From NCBI GenBank assembly GCA_029938715.1, contig JAOZUK010000003.1:8925-72924 (forward strand): 64,000 nucleotides of DNA, in the 5' to 3' direction. This document shows positions 37,685-47,891 of the stretch, in pieces. Both the position numbers and the translations under genes were made by a program. Within the stretch, counting starts at the first letter, position 1. The number at the start of each line of letters is the position of its first letter. The notes under the pieces were generated by a model that had not been told where the DNA came from, searched no databases, and was given only the letters and a program-made list of their open reading frames with translations. Source of the DNA: Bacteroidales bacterium (GTDB taxonomy: Bacteria > Bacteroidota > Bacteroidia > Bacteroidales > GCA-2748055).

Positions 37685-39247
37685 ATGCGACAACTAACTG
37701 TATCATTTCTGATCTTTCTCACCCTGACAGGGTGCAATTCTAAACAGGAGATTTCTGATCCGGAACTCCCCAACCTTATATTGATCAGTGTGGATGACAT
37801 GGGCTGGTCTGACCTGGGTTGTTATGGGAGCGAGGTCCGTACCCCAAATATCGATAAGCTTGCCCATCAGGGCATGCGCTTTACCCAGTTCCACAATACC
37901 TCCAAATGTTTCCCCTCCCGGGCCTGTTTGCTCACCGGTGTATATGCTCAGCAAAGCGGTTATGATCGCTCGTTCAATCAGCCTCTTAAAAATGCAGTGA
38001 CACTGGGTGAGGTATTAAGAGAAGCCGGGTATATTACCCTCTGGTCTGGAAAACACCATGGCCTGGAGAATCCCATATACAGGGGATTTGATCACTATTA
38101 CGGTTTGAAGGATGGGGCTTGTAATCACTTTAATCCGGGGGAGCAGAGACCCGGCGAGGGTGTGCCTGCCCGCAAAGGAAAAGGTGGGATAAAGAATAAG
38201 AGGGCCTGGTGTATCGATAGCCTGATGTATGCCCCTTACACACCAGAGGCCGCCGATTTTTATACCACTGACTATTTTACACATTATGCCGTAGACTGGC
38301 TGGAGCAGTATAAAGAAGATAAGCGGCCACTCTTTTTGTATATGGCCTATACGGCCCCCCACGATCCGCTTATGGCATGGCCGGAGGATATTGCAAAATA
38401 TGAGGGCAAGTATGATGAGGGTTATGAAACTGTAAGACAAAAAAGATATGCCCGGCAGCTGGAGATGGGTTTGATTGATGATACCTACCAACTCTCACAA
38501 CCCACTTATCCCCATTGGGAATCACTTTCTGACGAGGTCCGGCTTAAGGAGACTAAAAAGATGGAGGTTTATGCGGCCATGATCGACCGGCTCGATCAGA
38601 ACATCGGCAGGCTGCTTAATACCCTGGAAGAGACGGGGCGACGTGAAAATACATTGATCATGTTGGTTTCCGACAATGGGGCATCTGCTGAAATGGTTTA
38701 TATAGAAGACGATTATGGCGAAATAGGGACCATGACCCTCTGGTCCTCCCTTGGAGGGGGCTGGGCCAATGTTTCCAACACCCCCTTTCGGTACTTTAAA
38801 AACTACAGCTATGAAGGAGGGATCAATACCCCTTTAATTGCAAACTGGAGAGGGAAGATTGAACCGGGTGGCATAAGTCGGTTCCCCGGTCATTTTATGG
38901 ATATTATGGCCACCTATGTGGATCTGACCGGGGCAGCCTATCCTGCTGAGTTCAACGGAGAGGAGATTACTTCCATGCAGGGAGTCAGCCTGCTTCCGGT
39001 TCTTAGGGGAGACAAATCCCCACGTCAAAAGCCACTGTTCTGGGAGTGGCGGGAGGGTCAGGCGGTACGGGATGGAGACTGGAAACTGGTTAAGCATGGA
39101 TTGAACCAGGAATGGGATCTATATCACATAGCCAAAGACCCCACTGAGACCACAGACCTGGCAACCGAATATCCCGACAAAGTGAAGGAGATGGATCAAC
39201 AGTTCCAGCAGTGGAAAGTCGATACCGCTTCCCTTACAGATCAATGA
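37685..39247 (+). CDS. Sulfatase (S1, Cys-type CFPSR), lipoprotein
   Basis: PNLILISVDDMGWSDLGCYG, TSKCFPSRACLLTG, VSDNGASAE. Confidence 0.93.
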   Translation: MRQLTVSFLIFLTLTGCNSKQEISDPELPNLILISVDDMGWSDLGCYGSEVRTPNIDKLAHQGMRFTQFHNTSKCFPSRACLLTGVYAQQSGYDRSFNQPLKNAVTLGEVLREAGYITLWSGKHHGLENPIYRGFDHYYGLKDGACNHFNPGEQRPGEGVPARKGKGGIKNKRAWCIDSLMYAPYTPEAADFYTTDYFTHYAVDWLEQYKEDKRPLFLYMAYTAPHDPLMAWPEDIAKYEGKYDEGYETVRQKRYARQLEMGLIDDTYQLSQPTYPHWESLSDEVRLKETKKMEVYAAMIDRLDQNIGRLLNTLEETGRRENTLIMLVSDNGASAEMVYIEDDYGEIGTMTLWSSLGGGWANVSNTPFRYFKNYSYEGGINTPLIANWRGKIEPGGISRFPGHFMDIMATYVDLTGAAYPAEFNGEEITSMQGVSLLPVLRGDKSPRQKPLFWEWREGQAVRDGDWKLVKHGLNQEWDLYHIAKDPTETTDLATEYPDKVKEMDQQFQQWKVDTASLTDQ

Positions 39248-39309
39248 TCTAATTCCATTTCCTAAAGGGAGGCTTAAAAATAGTTATTACCTTGCATTTT
39301 TCGCTTTCC

Positions 39310-40383
39310 GAAATGAAAATGAGCCGCAAATTTTACAACATAGGAGTAGTGGGAGCCGGTATGATTGCCCGGCAGCACCTGGAGCATATACGAAATACCG
39401 GAAGGGCAGAGGTAACCTGGATTGCAGCTTTGCGTCCCGGGAATCTTGAAGAGGTCAGATCGGAGTTTGGGATCAAGAACAAAACCCATGATTACCGGGA
39501 TATGCTCAAAGACCCTAAGGTGGACGCCATCCTGATTACCACTCCTCCCCATCTGCACAGGGAGATGTTTATTGAGACCCTCAGGGCCGGAAAGCATGTT
39601 TTGCTGGAAAAGCCCATGGCCATTCGTACAGAGGACCTGAATGAACTGCTTGAAGTACAAGCTGAATATCCACATGTGATTGCCATGGAGTGTTCGGGCC
39701 GGCATGCCAGGCTCACGCCCAAGTTCAGAATAGTGAATGAGATTGTGGAGTCGGGAGTTCTGGGTGATGTCTACTGCATTCATCATCAGAGTGTGGCCAG
39801 GCAGGGCAGACCCGGCATTGAGTTCCATCCCGAAGGGAAATGGTTTCTGGATCGTTCCAGAGCGGGAGGTGGACCTATTTTTGACTGGGGTGTCTATGAC
39901 CTCTCTTTTCATCTTGGGATTCTGGGTGATTCCAATGAGCTGGAACAGGTTGAGAGCGCATGGATGAAAAGGGGACTTGATGAGGTAAATCCGGGAACCG
40001 AGATCTATGATGTGGAGGAGCACTTTGCTGTGAATATGAAATTCACCAATGGTTTAGGTTACTACTGGGAAAGGGGAGTCCATGCCAATGTGGAGGTACC
40101 TAACGAAACCAGGATCTATGGAACCCGTGGGGGCATTAAACTTGCTTATTGTACCTGGGATGATCCTGTCATCACCCTGTATGATTTTGATCAGGCAGGA
40201 AGAGCCAGGGAGCAAAAGATTGAGGTAGATATGACTAACCATTCCAACGATGGTTATGTCTTAATGGAGCACTTTTTTAATGTGCTCGATGGTGAGGAAC
40301 AGCCTGTGATCTCCCTTGAGCTGGCAAAAAAACACCTGGATATTATCATAAAGTGCTGTCAATTCGCCGAGAATTCAGTATAA
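39310..40383 (+). CDS. Gfo/Idh/MocA family oxidoreductase
   Basis: NIGVVGAGMIARQHLEHI Rossmann motif; HVLLEKPMAI. Confidence 0.9.
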   Translation, partial: EMKMSRKFYNIGVVGAGMIARQHLEHIRNTGRAEVTWIAALRPGNLEEVRSEFGIKNKTHDYRDMLKDPKVDAILITTPPHLHREMFIETLRAGKHVLLEKPMAIRTEDLNELLEVQAEYPHVIAMECSGRHARLTPKFRIVNEIVESGVLGDVYCIHHQSVARQGRPGIEFHPEGKWFLDRSRAGGGPIFDWGVYDLSFHLGILGDSNELEQVESAWMKRGLDEVNPGTEIYDVEEHFAVNMKFTNGLGYYWERGVHANVEVPNETRIYGTRGGIKLAYCTWDDPVITLYDFDQAGRAREQKIEVDMTNHSNDGYVLMEHFFNVLDGEEQPVISLELAKKHLDIIIKCCQFAENSV

Positions 40384-40409
40384 TAGTCAATTATTTAAAA
40401 CCTACCCAA

Positions 40410-41147
40410 ATGTCGAAAGTCAGTAAGCTCGAAATTGCTAAAATGATTGACCATTCACTTCTTCATCCCACCATGGATGATCAGACCCTTATAGAGGGAT
40501 GTGAACTTGCAAAAAAGTACAATGTGGCCTCAGTTTGCATCAAACCCTACGCCGTAAAGTTAGCAGTTGATATACTACAGGGATCCGATGTGATGGTGGG
40601 TACGGTAATTGGATTCCCCCATGGCAACAGCCGCATCGATGTGAAGGTTTTCGAAACAGAAAAAGCCATTGAAGATGGAGCGGTTGAAATTGATATGGTT
40701 GTAAATTCGGGAAAGGTCCTCTCAGAGGACTGGGATTATGTGACCGATGAGATTCATGCGGTGGTGGAAGTTACAAAAGCACATGGTGCTGCTTTGAAGG
40801 TGATTTTTGAAAATGATTTCCTCCCTAAAGATTCATATAAAATCAAGCTTTGTAAAATATGCAGTGTACTCAGCGTGGAATTTGTGAAAACCTCCACTGG
40901 ATATGGTTATACAAAGCAAGCCGATGGAACTTATAATTACAAAGGTGCCACAGCCGAGGACCTGATACTCATGAGAAAACACTCTGCCCCCGAGGTTGAG
41001 ATTAAAGCTGCTGGTGGTGTCAGAACCCTGGAGGATACCCTGAAGGTCAGAGAGCTGGGTGTAACCCGCATTGGGGCAACAGCCACAGAAGCCATAATTC
41101 TGGCAGTGGATGGAATAGAAGGAGGCAAAACTCCTGATGGATATTAA
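40410..41147 (+). CDS. deoC: Deoxyribose-phosphate aldolase
   Basis: MIDHSLLHPTMDDQTLIEGC, VGTVIGFPHGNS, EIDMVVNSG, EFVKTSTGYG, IKAAGGVRT; ATG at 40410 preferred over the ORF-track start. Confidence 0.92.
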   Translation: MSKVSKLEIAKMIDHSLLHPTMDDQTLIEGCELAKKYNVASVCIKPYAVKLAVDILQGSDVMVGTVIGFPHGNSRIDVKVFETEKAIEDGAVEIDMVVNSGKVLSEDWDYVTDEIHAVVEVTKAHGAALKVIFENDFLPKDSYKIKLCKICSVLSVEFVKTSTGYGYTKQADGTYNYKGATAEDLILMRKHSAPEVEIKAAGGVRTLEDTLKVRELGVTRIGATATEAIILAVDGIEGGKTPDGY

Positions 41148-41182
41148 TAAGAATCTAACCCAATAATTAAATCATAGAGATC

Positions 41183-42778
41183 ATGAGATTTATTGCAGCA
41201 CTTGTCTTTTTCACGCTTGTCTTAACTGGATGTAAATCCACACAGGAGAATCAGAAAGCGCCTCCTAATATTATCTTTATCATGTCGGACGATCATGCCT
41301 ATCAGGCCATCAGCGCCTACAGTGATCACCTGATGCAGACCCCTAACATTGATCGCATCGCCAATGAAGGAATGCTATTTTCCAATGCCTGTGTAACCAA
41401 TTCTATTTGTGCTCCATCCAGAGCCACTATTCTTACGGGTAAGCATTGTCACATTCATGGAAAGATTGACAATCGTTTTCCTTTTGATACCACACAGGTT
41501 ACCTTCCCTCAACTTTTTCAGAAGGCCGGTTACCAGACAGCCATGTTTGGCAAACTGCATTTTGGAAATAATCCCAAAGGGATTGATGAATTTAAGATTT
41601 TGCCCGGACAGGGCCAGTACTACAATCCGGATTTTGATACCAATGAAGGCAGGATTCATATAGAAGGTTATACCACCGATGTGATCAGAGATCTTACCTT
41701 GGACTGGATGAAGAACAGGAGGGATCCGGATAAACCATTTCTGCTCTTTTATCTTCACAAGGCTCCGCACAGGGAATGGTTACCAGCCCCAAGGCATTTC
41801 AGGGAGTATACAAAAAAAACCTTCCCGGAACCTCCCACCCTCTTTGATGACTATGCAGGACGGGGTTCAGCAGCCAGGGAGGCTGAGATGAATATTCTGA
41901 TCCACCAGAACTGGGCAGGCGATTCCAAACTTTACCCCGAAGTGATGGATGAGCTGGGGATAGATCCTACAACAAACTGGGATAAAAGGGCCATGCAAAA
42001 TGCATTAAACCGGTTTACCGATGAGCAGAGGAGAGACTGGGATGAGGTGTATGGACCCATCAATGAAGAGTTTAAAAAGATCTATCCTTCTATGACTCAG
42101 AAGGAGCTTATGAGCTGGCGCTATCAACGCTATATGCAGGATTACCTGGGGAGCATTGCCTCGGTGGATGAGAGCGTGGGTACGCTGCTCGATTACCTTG
42201 ATGAACAGGGGCTGGATGAAAACACCATTGTTGTGTATACTTCCGACCAGGGCTTCTATTTGGGGGAACATGGGTGGTTCGACAAGAGGTTTATCTATGA
42301 TGAGTCATTTAAAACCCCATTGCTGGTACGTTGGCCTGGTGTGACCGAGGCAGGGACCACCAACGACCAGATGGTTCAGAATCTGGATTTTGCCCAAACG
42401 CTTTTAGATGCAGCTGGTATTGAGGCCCCTGATGACATGCAGGGAGAGAGTTTTGTTCCCTTGCTCAGGGGAGAGGACGACAAATGGGATCGGGATGCAG
42501 TATATTATCACTATTATGAGTATCCCGCAGTCCATATGGTGAAGCGTCACTATGGAGTGGTGACCCGGGAGTATAAGCTGGTCCACTTCTATTATGATGT
42601 GGACGAGTGGGAGCTGTACGACCGTATGAAAGACCCCATGGAGCTGAAAAGTGAGTATGACAATCCTGAATATGCCGATGTAGTGAAGGAACTCAAGGTA
42701 AAACTTGCAGAGTTAAGGGTGAAATATGATGATTCGGAGGAGCTCGATCAGAAATTCATTGATATGTATAATAAATAG
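41183..42778 (+). CDS. Sulfatase (S1, Cys-type CAPSR), lipoprotein
   Basis: PNIIFIMSDDHAYQAISAY, NSICAPSRATILTG, TSDQGFYLGEHGWFDKRFIYDESF. Confidence 0.94.
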   Translation: MRFIAALVFFTLVLTGCKSTQENQKAPPNIIFIMSDDHAYQAISAYSDHLMQTPNIDRIANEGMLFSNACVTNSICAPSRATILTGKHCHIHGKIDNRFPFDTTQVTFPQLFQKAGYQTAMFGKLHFGNNPKGIDEFKILPGQGQYYNPDFDTNEGRIHIEGYTTDVIRDLTLDWMKNRRDPDKPFLLFYLHKAPHREWLPAPRHFREYTKKTFPEPPTLFDDYAGRGSAAREAEMNILIHQNWAGDSKLYPEVMDELGIDPTTNWDKRAMQNALNRFTDEQRRDWDEVYGPINEEFKKIYPSMTQKELMSWRYQRYMQDYLGSIASVDESVGTLLDYLDEQGLDENTIVVYTSDQGFYLGEHGWFDKRFIYDESFKTPLLVRWPGVTEAGTTNDQMVQNLDFAQTLLDAAGIEAPDDMQGESFVPLLRGEDDKWDRDAVYYHYYEYPAVHMVKRHYGVVTREYKLVHFYYDVDEWELYDRMKDPMELKSEYDNPEYADVVKELKVKLAELRVKYDDSEELDQKFIDMYNK

Positions 42779-42867
42779 TGAAGGGTGACCGGTTACATAT
42801 GGCTTCGCCATGTTACAGAAAAGTGAAGGGTGACCGGTTACATATGGCTTCGCCATGTTACAGAAAA
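42778..42867. repeat. Two perfect tandem copies of a 45-bp unit with a short internal hairpin (TGGCttcGCCA)
   Basis: gtgaagggtgaccggttacatatggcttcgccatgttacagaaaa at 42778-42822 and 42823-42867. Confidence 0.92.
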
Positions 42868-42882
42868 ATTAATGCGTTAATT

Positions 42883-44391
42883 ATGAGATGTATAAGGTTT
42901 GTTTCGGTGGGCCTGATTGGTCTGTTGTTCCTGGGATTAACAGGTTGCTCTAATCCGGAGAAACCAAAAAAAATAAAAGGACGATCTAATTCCCCCAATA
43001 TTGTTCTTATTGTGGCGGATGATCATGGGACCAATGACCTGGGTTGTTATGGCAATGCAGCGATCAATACACCTAACCTGGATTCCCTTGCCTCTGAAGG
43101 CATTCGTTTCACAAAGGCCCATTGCACATCTGCATCGTGCAGTGCAAGCAGGTCGGTGATTTTGACCGGCCTCTATAACCATGCCAACGGCCATTTTGGG
43201 CACCAGCACCATTATCACCATTTTTCATCGTATAATCATGTTTACTCACTGCCTGTATACCTGGAAAAACTGGCGGGATATCATACCGGAAGGATAGGTA
43301 AGTACCACGTGGCACCTGAAGAAGTGTATCATTTTCAGGAGGTGATGCAAGCCAACCAGCGTAATCCGGTGGCCATGGCCGACAGCTGCATTAGCTTTAT
43401 ACAGGAGAATAAAAAGAATCCCTTTTTCCTCTATTTCTGTACAGCAGATCCACACCGGGCACAACCGGTGAACAATCAGCCTCTGGCCCCTAACAGTTTC
43501 GGGAACATTGAAGGCGGACATAAAGGCGTGCAAGAGACCCATTACACCACCGATGAAGTCATTGTCCCTCCCTATCTTCCCGATTCCAGGGCCAGCCGTG
43601 AGGAACTGGCACAGTATTACCAATCAGTGGCCAGGATCGATTATGGATTGGGCAGGTTATTTGGCCATCTGAAGGAAGCCGGTGTCTGGGATAACACAGT
43701 TATTATCTATATATCGGATAATGGGATCGCTTTTGCGGGAGCTAAAACCACCATTTATCAACCCGGAATTAACCTTCCCTGTATTATTAAAAATGCCAGT
43801 GGAGAGAGCAAGGGAGAGGTTACCGATGCCATGATCAACTGGGCTGACCTCACACCCACTATTCTGGATTTGGTTGGAGTTTTGCCTGAGGCCAATGTCC
43901 TGATGCAGGAGAGGATGGATGATCCTGAGATGAACTGGAGCAATACCGCTAATGCCTCTCTACAGGGACGATCGTTTAAGCGGGTGCTGTCCGATGTAAA
44001 TGAGGAGGGTTGGGATGAGACCTACGCTTCACATACGTTTCACGAAATTACCATGTATTATCCCATGAAGGCAGTGATCACCCGGAAATATAAACTTATC
44101 TGGAACATTGCATGGCAGTTGCCCTATCCACATGCTTCCGACCTATGGGCCTCTTCCACATGGCAGGTGGCTTTGAAAAGCGGTAGTGGCATGTATGCAG
44201 GAAGAAGCATTGAGGATTATACCAACCGGGCCGAATTCGAGTTGTATGATCTGGAGAACGATCCCTACGAAACCAGGAACCTGGCTAAAAATCCTGCCTA
44301 TGGGCGGGAGCTTCAGGTTCTGAAGGAAAAAATATTCTCCTTTCAGGAGCGGACCAATGATCCATGGATTCTTAAATGGGATCATCAGTGA
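42883..44391 (+). CDS. Sulfatase (S1, Cys-type CSASR), lipoprotein
   Basis: [57 protein letters not shown] at 42883 gives the lipoprotein signal [25 protein letters not shown]-track GTG start lies in the tandem repeat. Confidence 0.92.
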   Translation: MRCIRFVSVGLIGLLFLGLTGCSNPEKPKKIKGRSNSPNIVLIVADDHGTNDLGCYGNAAINTPNLDSLASEGIRFTKAHCTSASCSASRSVILTGLYNHANGHFGHQHHYHHFSSYNHVYSLPVYLEKLAGYHTGRIGKYHVAPEEVYHFQEVMQANQRNPVAMADSCISFIQENKKNPFFLYFCTADPHRAQPVNNQPLAPNSFGNIEGGHKGVQETHYTTDEVIVPPYLPDSRASREELAQYYQSVARIDYGLGRLFGHLKEAGVWDNTVIIYISDNGIAFAGAKTTIYQPGINLPCIIKNASGESKGEVTDAMINWADLTPTILDLVGVLPEANVLMQERMDDPEMNWSNTANASLQGRSFKRVLSDVNEEGWDETYASHTFHEITMYYPMKAVITRKYKLIWNIAWQLPYPHASDLWASSTWQVALKSGSGMYAGRSIEDYTNRAEFELYDLENDPYETRNLAKNPAYGRELQVLKEKIFSFQERTNDPWILKWDHQ

Positions 44392-44392
44392 A

Positions 44393-44483
44393 GTGGAAAG
44401 TGGAAAGTGGAAAGTGGAAAGTGGAAAGTGGAAAGTGGAAAGTGGAAAGTATAAAGTATAAAGTGGAAAGTATAAAGTGTAAG
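44393..44483. repeat. Heptanucleotide array: 8 perfect GTGGAAA units, then degenerate GTATAAA/GTGGAAA/GTGTAAG/GTAAAAA variants
   Basis: Units counted by eye from 44393, perfect to 44448. Confidence 0.93.
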
Positions 44484-44503
44484 GTAAAAAGTGTGATTTG
44501 AAA

Positions 44504-45808
44504 ATGAGAAGATCATTTTATGGTTCCTGGTTGGCCTTTGGGTTGGTCATTTTTCTGTTACAGGGTTGTAACTTAAGTCAGAATTCTAACAATCAGATTA
44601 CAATAACCCCAGTAATGGAGCGGGATGATCACCTTTTTTTGAGAGAGGGACCTGTTGGGTTTAAGATACTGGTAGAGAATCAAACCAATCGATCGCTTAA
44701 TGGAAAACTGATTGTAACCACTAATTCAGATTTTGGGGTGGAGATCCCTGGTTCTACCCTGAAGATCAAGTTGAATCCGGGGGATAGCCACTCTTCACAG
44801 ATTGATTTTGGCACGCTTGCCCCGGGATTTTATAATGTGGAAGCAGTAGTGCAGAGTAGTGTGGGTCACAAACGAGTCAGGTTTGCGTTTGGGGTCAGGC
44901 CCGAGGAGATCATCTCACCCCTGGATCGACCTGACGATTTTGAGGACTACTGGAAACGCGCCCGAAAGGAGCTCAGTGAGGTAGATTCCCAGTTTAATTT
45001 GATAAGACAGGATTCACTTTGTACGGAAAAGAGGGAAGTTTACATCCTTGAGATGCGTTCCCTGGGAGATGTGCTTGTAAGGGCCTGGTATATGAGACCT
45101 GTTAAAGAGGGCATCTACCCGGCCCTTTTGCAAGTGCAGGGATATTCCACCTTTATGATCCCCGACTGGATGTACCAGGGCGAGGATATGGTGGCTCTTG
45201 GGCTAAACATCAGGGGACATGGATTCAGCAAGGACCAGGTAAATCCCGGATTTCCCGGTTACCTCCAGCATCATGTGGATCATAAGGATCAGTATATTTA
45301 CAGAGGTGCTTATATGGACTGTATCCGGGCGGTGGACTTCCTCTATTCCCGGGATGAAGTAGACACTTCCAGGGTGGCCGTGGAAGGTGGCAGTCAGGGT
45401 GGAGCACTCAGCTATGCCACAGCCGCTCTTGATAATCAACGCATTAACCTTTGCGTTCCCCATGTTCCGTTTCTCTCCGATTTCAGGGACTATTTTAAAG
45501 TGGCTCACTGGCCCGCCAATGAGTTTGCCCAATACTTTGAGGAGCACCCGGAAATTCCGGAGGATAAAATCTATAAAAACCTGAGTTATATCGACATTAA
45601 GAATCTCGCCCCATGGATCAAAGCACCTGTATTTATGACCATCGGACTGGTAGATGAGACCTGTCCTCCACACATTAATTTCGCAGCCTATAACCAGTTG
45701 AATGCTCCAAAGGAGTATTTGGTATACCCTGAGGCTGGACACTCCATGCCCGCAGAATATCACCAGGTGAAGTACAAGTACATAAGGAACCAGTTTGGAC
45801 TAGATTAA
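44504..45808 (+). CDS. Acetylxylan esterase/cephalosporin-deacetylase-like hydrolase (CE7-like), lipoprotein
   Basis: [40 protein letters not shown] (GxSQG nucleophile), [12 protein letters not shown]. Confidence 0.87.
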   Translation: MRRSFYGSWLAFGLVIFLLQGCNLSQNSNNQITITPVMERDDHLFLREGPVGFKILVENQTNRSLNGKLIVTTNSDFGVEIPGSTLKIKLNPGDSHSSQIDFGTLAPGFYNVEAVVQSSVGHKRVRFAFGVRPEEIISPLDRPDDFEDYWKRARKELSEVDSQFNLIRQDSLCTEKREVYILEMRSLGDVLVRAWYMRPVKEGIYPALLQVQGYSTFMIPDWMYQGEDMVALGLNIRGHGFSKDQVNPGFPGYLQHHVDHKDQYIYRGAYMDCIRAVDFLYSRDEVDTSRVAVEGGSQGGALSYATAALDNQRINLCVPHVPFLSDFRDYFKVAHWPANEFAQYFEEHPEIPEDKIYKNLSYIDIKNLAPWIKAPVFMTIGLVDETCPPHINFAAYNQLNAPKEYLVYPEAGHSMPAEYHQVKYKYIRNQFGLD

Positions 45809-45916
45809 TTACAGGAATTAAGGAATTGTCATCTAGCAATTATTTATTTACATTTAAACCGCAACTAACCAACCGCAAATACTGACCATTACCCTAAAAC
45901 CAAATAACTTTCAATT

Positions 45917-46918
45917 ATGATCGTAATTCAGTCTTATTTTGTCGCAGTACTCATGTGCGTAATAACCATGCTCTGCTGGGGTTCATGGGCCAATACTCAA
46001 AAATTGGCTTCCAAAAAATGGGCTTTCCAGCTCTTCTATTGGGATTACTCTCTTGGAGTTCTGATCCTCTCATTAATCCTGGCCTTTACCATGGGTAGTA
46101 CCGGAGAGGAAGGAAGAAGTTTTCTGGCCGACCTGGGACAAGCCGACGGAAAAGCCATCGGGTCTGCTTTGTTGGGAGGAGCTGTATTTAATATTGCCAA
46201 TCTGCTGATTGTGGTGGCTATTAATATTGCTGGTATGGCAGTTGCCTTTCCCATTGGTATCGGTCTGGCCCTGGTGATCGGAGTGATAGTGAACTACGTT
46301 GCCACGCCTCTGGGTAATCCGGTGATCCTCTTTGCGGGAGTAGCCCTGGTGGTAATTGCTATTATTATTGATGCCATAGCCTATCGAAAACACAGCGGGG
46401 GAGGAATGTCGGCTACCACCAAGGGAATTACAATCTCCATACTGGGAGGTATTTTGATGGGCTTCTTCTACAGGTTTGTGGCCGCCTCCATGGCTACCGA
46501 TTTTGCCAATCCGGAAGTTGGCAGACTTACTCCATACACAGCCTCTGTAATATTTGCTCTGGGTTTATTGCTCTCAAATTTCGTGTGGAATACCTTCTTC
46601 ATGTATAAGCCCATATCGGGTGATAGAGCCACATACAGAGACTACTTCAAGAAAGGTGGTACCAAACTGCATATGATCGGAATTCTGGGAGGAATGATCT
46701 GGAGCCTGGGAATGAGCTTCAGCATCATTGCATCTGGTCAGGCAGGGTATGCCATCTCTTATGGATTGGGACAGGGAGCCACTCTTATTGCAGCACTCTG
46801 GGGGGTCTTTATATGGAAGGAATTTGGAAATGCAGAAGGCTTGAAGGGATTGTTGCTCGCCATGTTCCTCTTTTTCCTGGCCGGATTGGCGCTGATTATA
46901 GCTTCCCGCCTGGTTTAG
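45917..46918 (+). CDS. DMT/GRP-type sugar (ribose-like) transporter
   Basis: 333 aa, ~10 TM; MLCWGSWANTQKLASKKWAFQLFYWDYSLG; immediately upstream of ribokinase. Confidence 0.8.
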   Translation: MIVIQSYFVAVLMCVITMLCWGSWANTQKLASKKWAFQLFYWDYSLGVLILSLILAFTMGSTGEEGRSFLADLGQADGKAIGSALLGGAVFNIANLLIVVAINIAGMAVAFPIGIGLALVIGVIVNYVATPLGNPVILFAGVALVVIAIIIDAIAYRKHSGGGMSATTKGITISILGGILMGFFYRFVAASMATDFANPEVGRLTPYTASVIFALGLLLSNFVWNTFFMYKPISGDRATYRDYFKKGGTKLHMIGILGGMIWSLGMSFSIIASGQAGYAISYGLGQGATLIAALWGVFIWKEFGNAEGLKGLLLAMFLFFLAGLALIIASRLV

Positions 46919-46945
46919 GTAATTATTCTAAATTGAACTGAGAAA

Positions 46946-47884
46946 ATGAAAAAAATACTAGTAGTTGGCAGCTCCAATACAGATCTGATCATTAAAGTGC
47001 CTGAGATCCCAAGACCCGGAGAAACTTTGCTGGGTGGGGAGTTTCAGACCTTCCAGGGTGGCAAAGGAGCTAATCAGGCGGTAGCAGCAGCACGTGGAGG
47101 CGGGGACGTGGTTTTTATTGCTTCTGTAGGTGGTGATACCTATGGAGAAGAATCAATCAAAGGCTATAAACTGGATAACATCAATACTGAGGATATTAAG
47201 ATTTGCAAGAAGATTCCGTCTGGTGTTGCCATGATCACCATTTCGGATAGTGGAGAGAATGCCATTACGGTTGCTTCCGGTGCAAATGCAGAGTTGAAGC
47301 CTGAGGACCTGGATGAGGCAGAGGAGGCATTTCATGAGGCTGAATATATGTTGGTACAATTGGAAACCCCTCTGGATACTGTTCAGAAGGCAGTGGAAAT
47401 CAGTGCTGAGTTTGATACGAAAGTGATCCTAAATCCTGCTCCGGCAGCTGAACTACCAGATGAGATTATTTCCCAGGTTGATATCATCACCCCCAATGAG
47501 ACAGAAGCTGAGCGACTGACCGGGGTAACGGTTTCCAATGAATTGGATGCAGTAAAGGCTGCTGATATCCTGCATAAACGAGGGGTGAAGACTGTAATTA
47601 TTACCATGGGAGCCATGGGAGCTTTCCTGTCAGATCAAATTACAGGAGTTAAAAACCTTGTTCCTGGATTCAAAGTTGATCCTGTGGATACTACGGCTGC
47701 AGGTGATGTTTTCAACGGTCAGCTGGCGGTGGCCCTTGCCGAAGGATTGCCTCTTGAAAATGCCATCCGTCAGGCCAATGCCGCGGCTGCACTGTCGGTG
47801 CAGAAACTGGGTGCCCAGAGTTCTATTCCCAGGAGGGAGGAGACGGACTATTTTCTTGAAGAACAGCTAAAAACAGATAATTAA
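46946..47884 (+). CDS. rbsK: Ribokinase (PfkB family)
   Basis: GSSNTDLIIKVPEIPRPGETLLGGEFQTFQGGKGANQAVAAARGG; DTTAAGDVFNGQLAVAL. Confidence 0.92.
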   Translation: MKKILVVGSSNTDLIIKVPEIPRPGETLLGGEFQTFQGGKGANQAVAAARGGGDVVFIASVGGDTYGEESIKGYKLDNINTEDIKICKKIPSGVAMITISDSGENAITVASGANAELKPEDLDEAEEAFHEAEYMLVQLETPLDTVQKAVEISAEFDTKVILNPAPAAELPDEIISQVDIITPNETEAERLTGVTVSNELDAVKAADILHKRGVKTVIITMGAMGAFLSDQITGVKNLVPGFKVDPVDTTAAGDVFNGQLAVALAEGLPLENAIRQANAAAALSVQKLGAQSSIPRREETDYFLEEQLKTDN

Positions 47885-47891
47885 GATTAAG

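Noticed and set aside
40353-40409. Upstream extension of DeoC overlapping the Gfo/Idh/MocA gene
   Set aside because: The conserved DeoC N-terminus begins at the ATG at 40410; the upstream in-frame segment is the end of the neighbouring gene in another frame.
42778-42882. N-terminal extension MKGDRLHMASPCYRKVKGDRLHMASPCYRK of the sulfatase
   Set aside because: It is the translated tandem DNA repeat; the ATG at 42883 starts a proper lipoprotein signal peptide.
44393-44483. CRISPR array
   Set aside because: Units are 7 bp and contiguous with no spacers; it is a microsatellite-type array.
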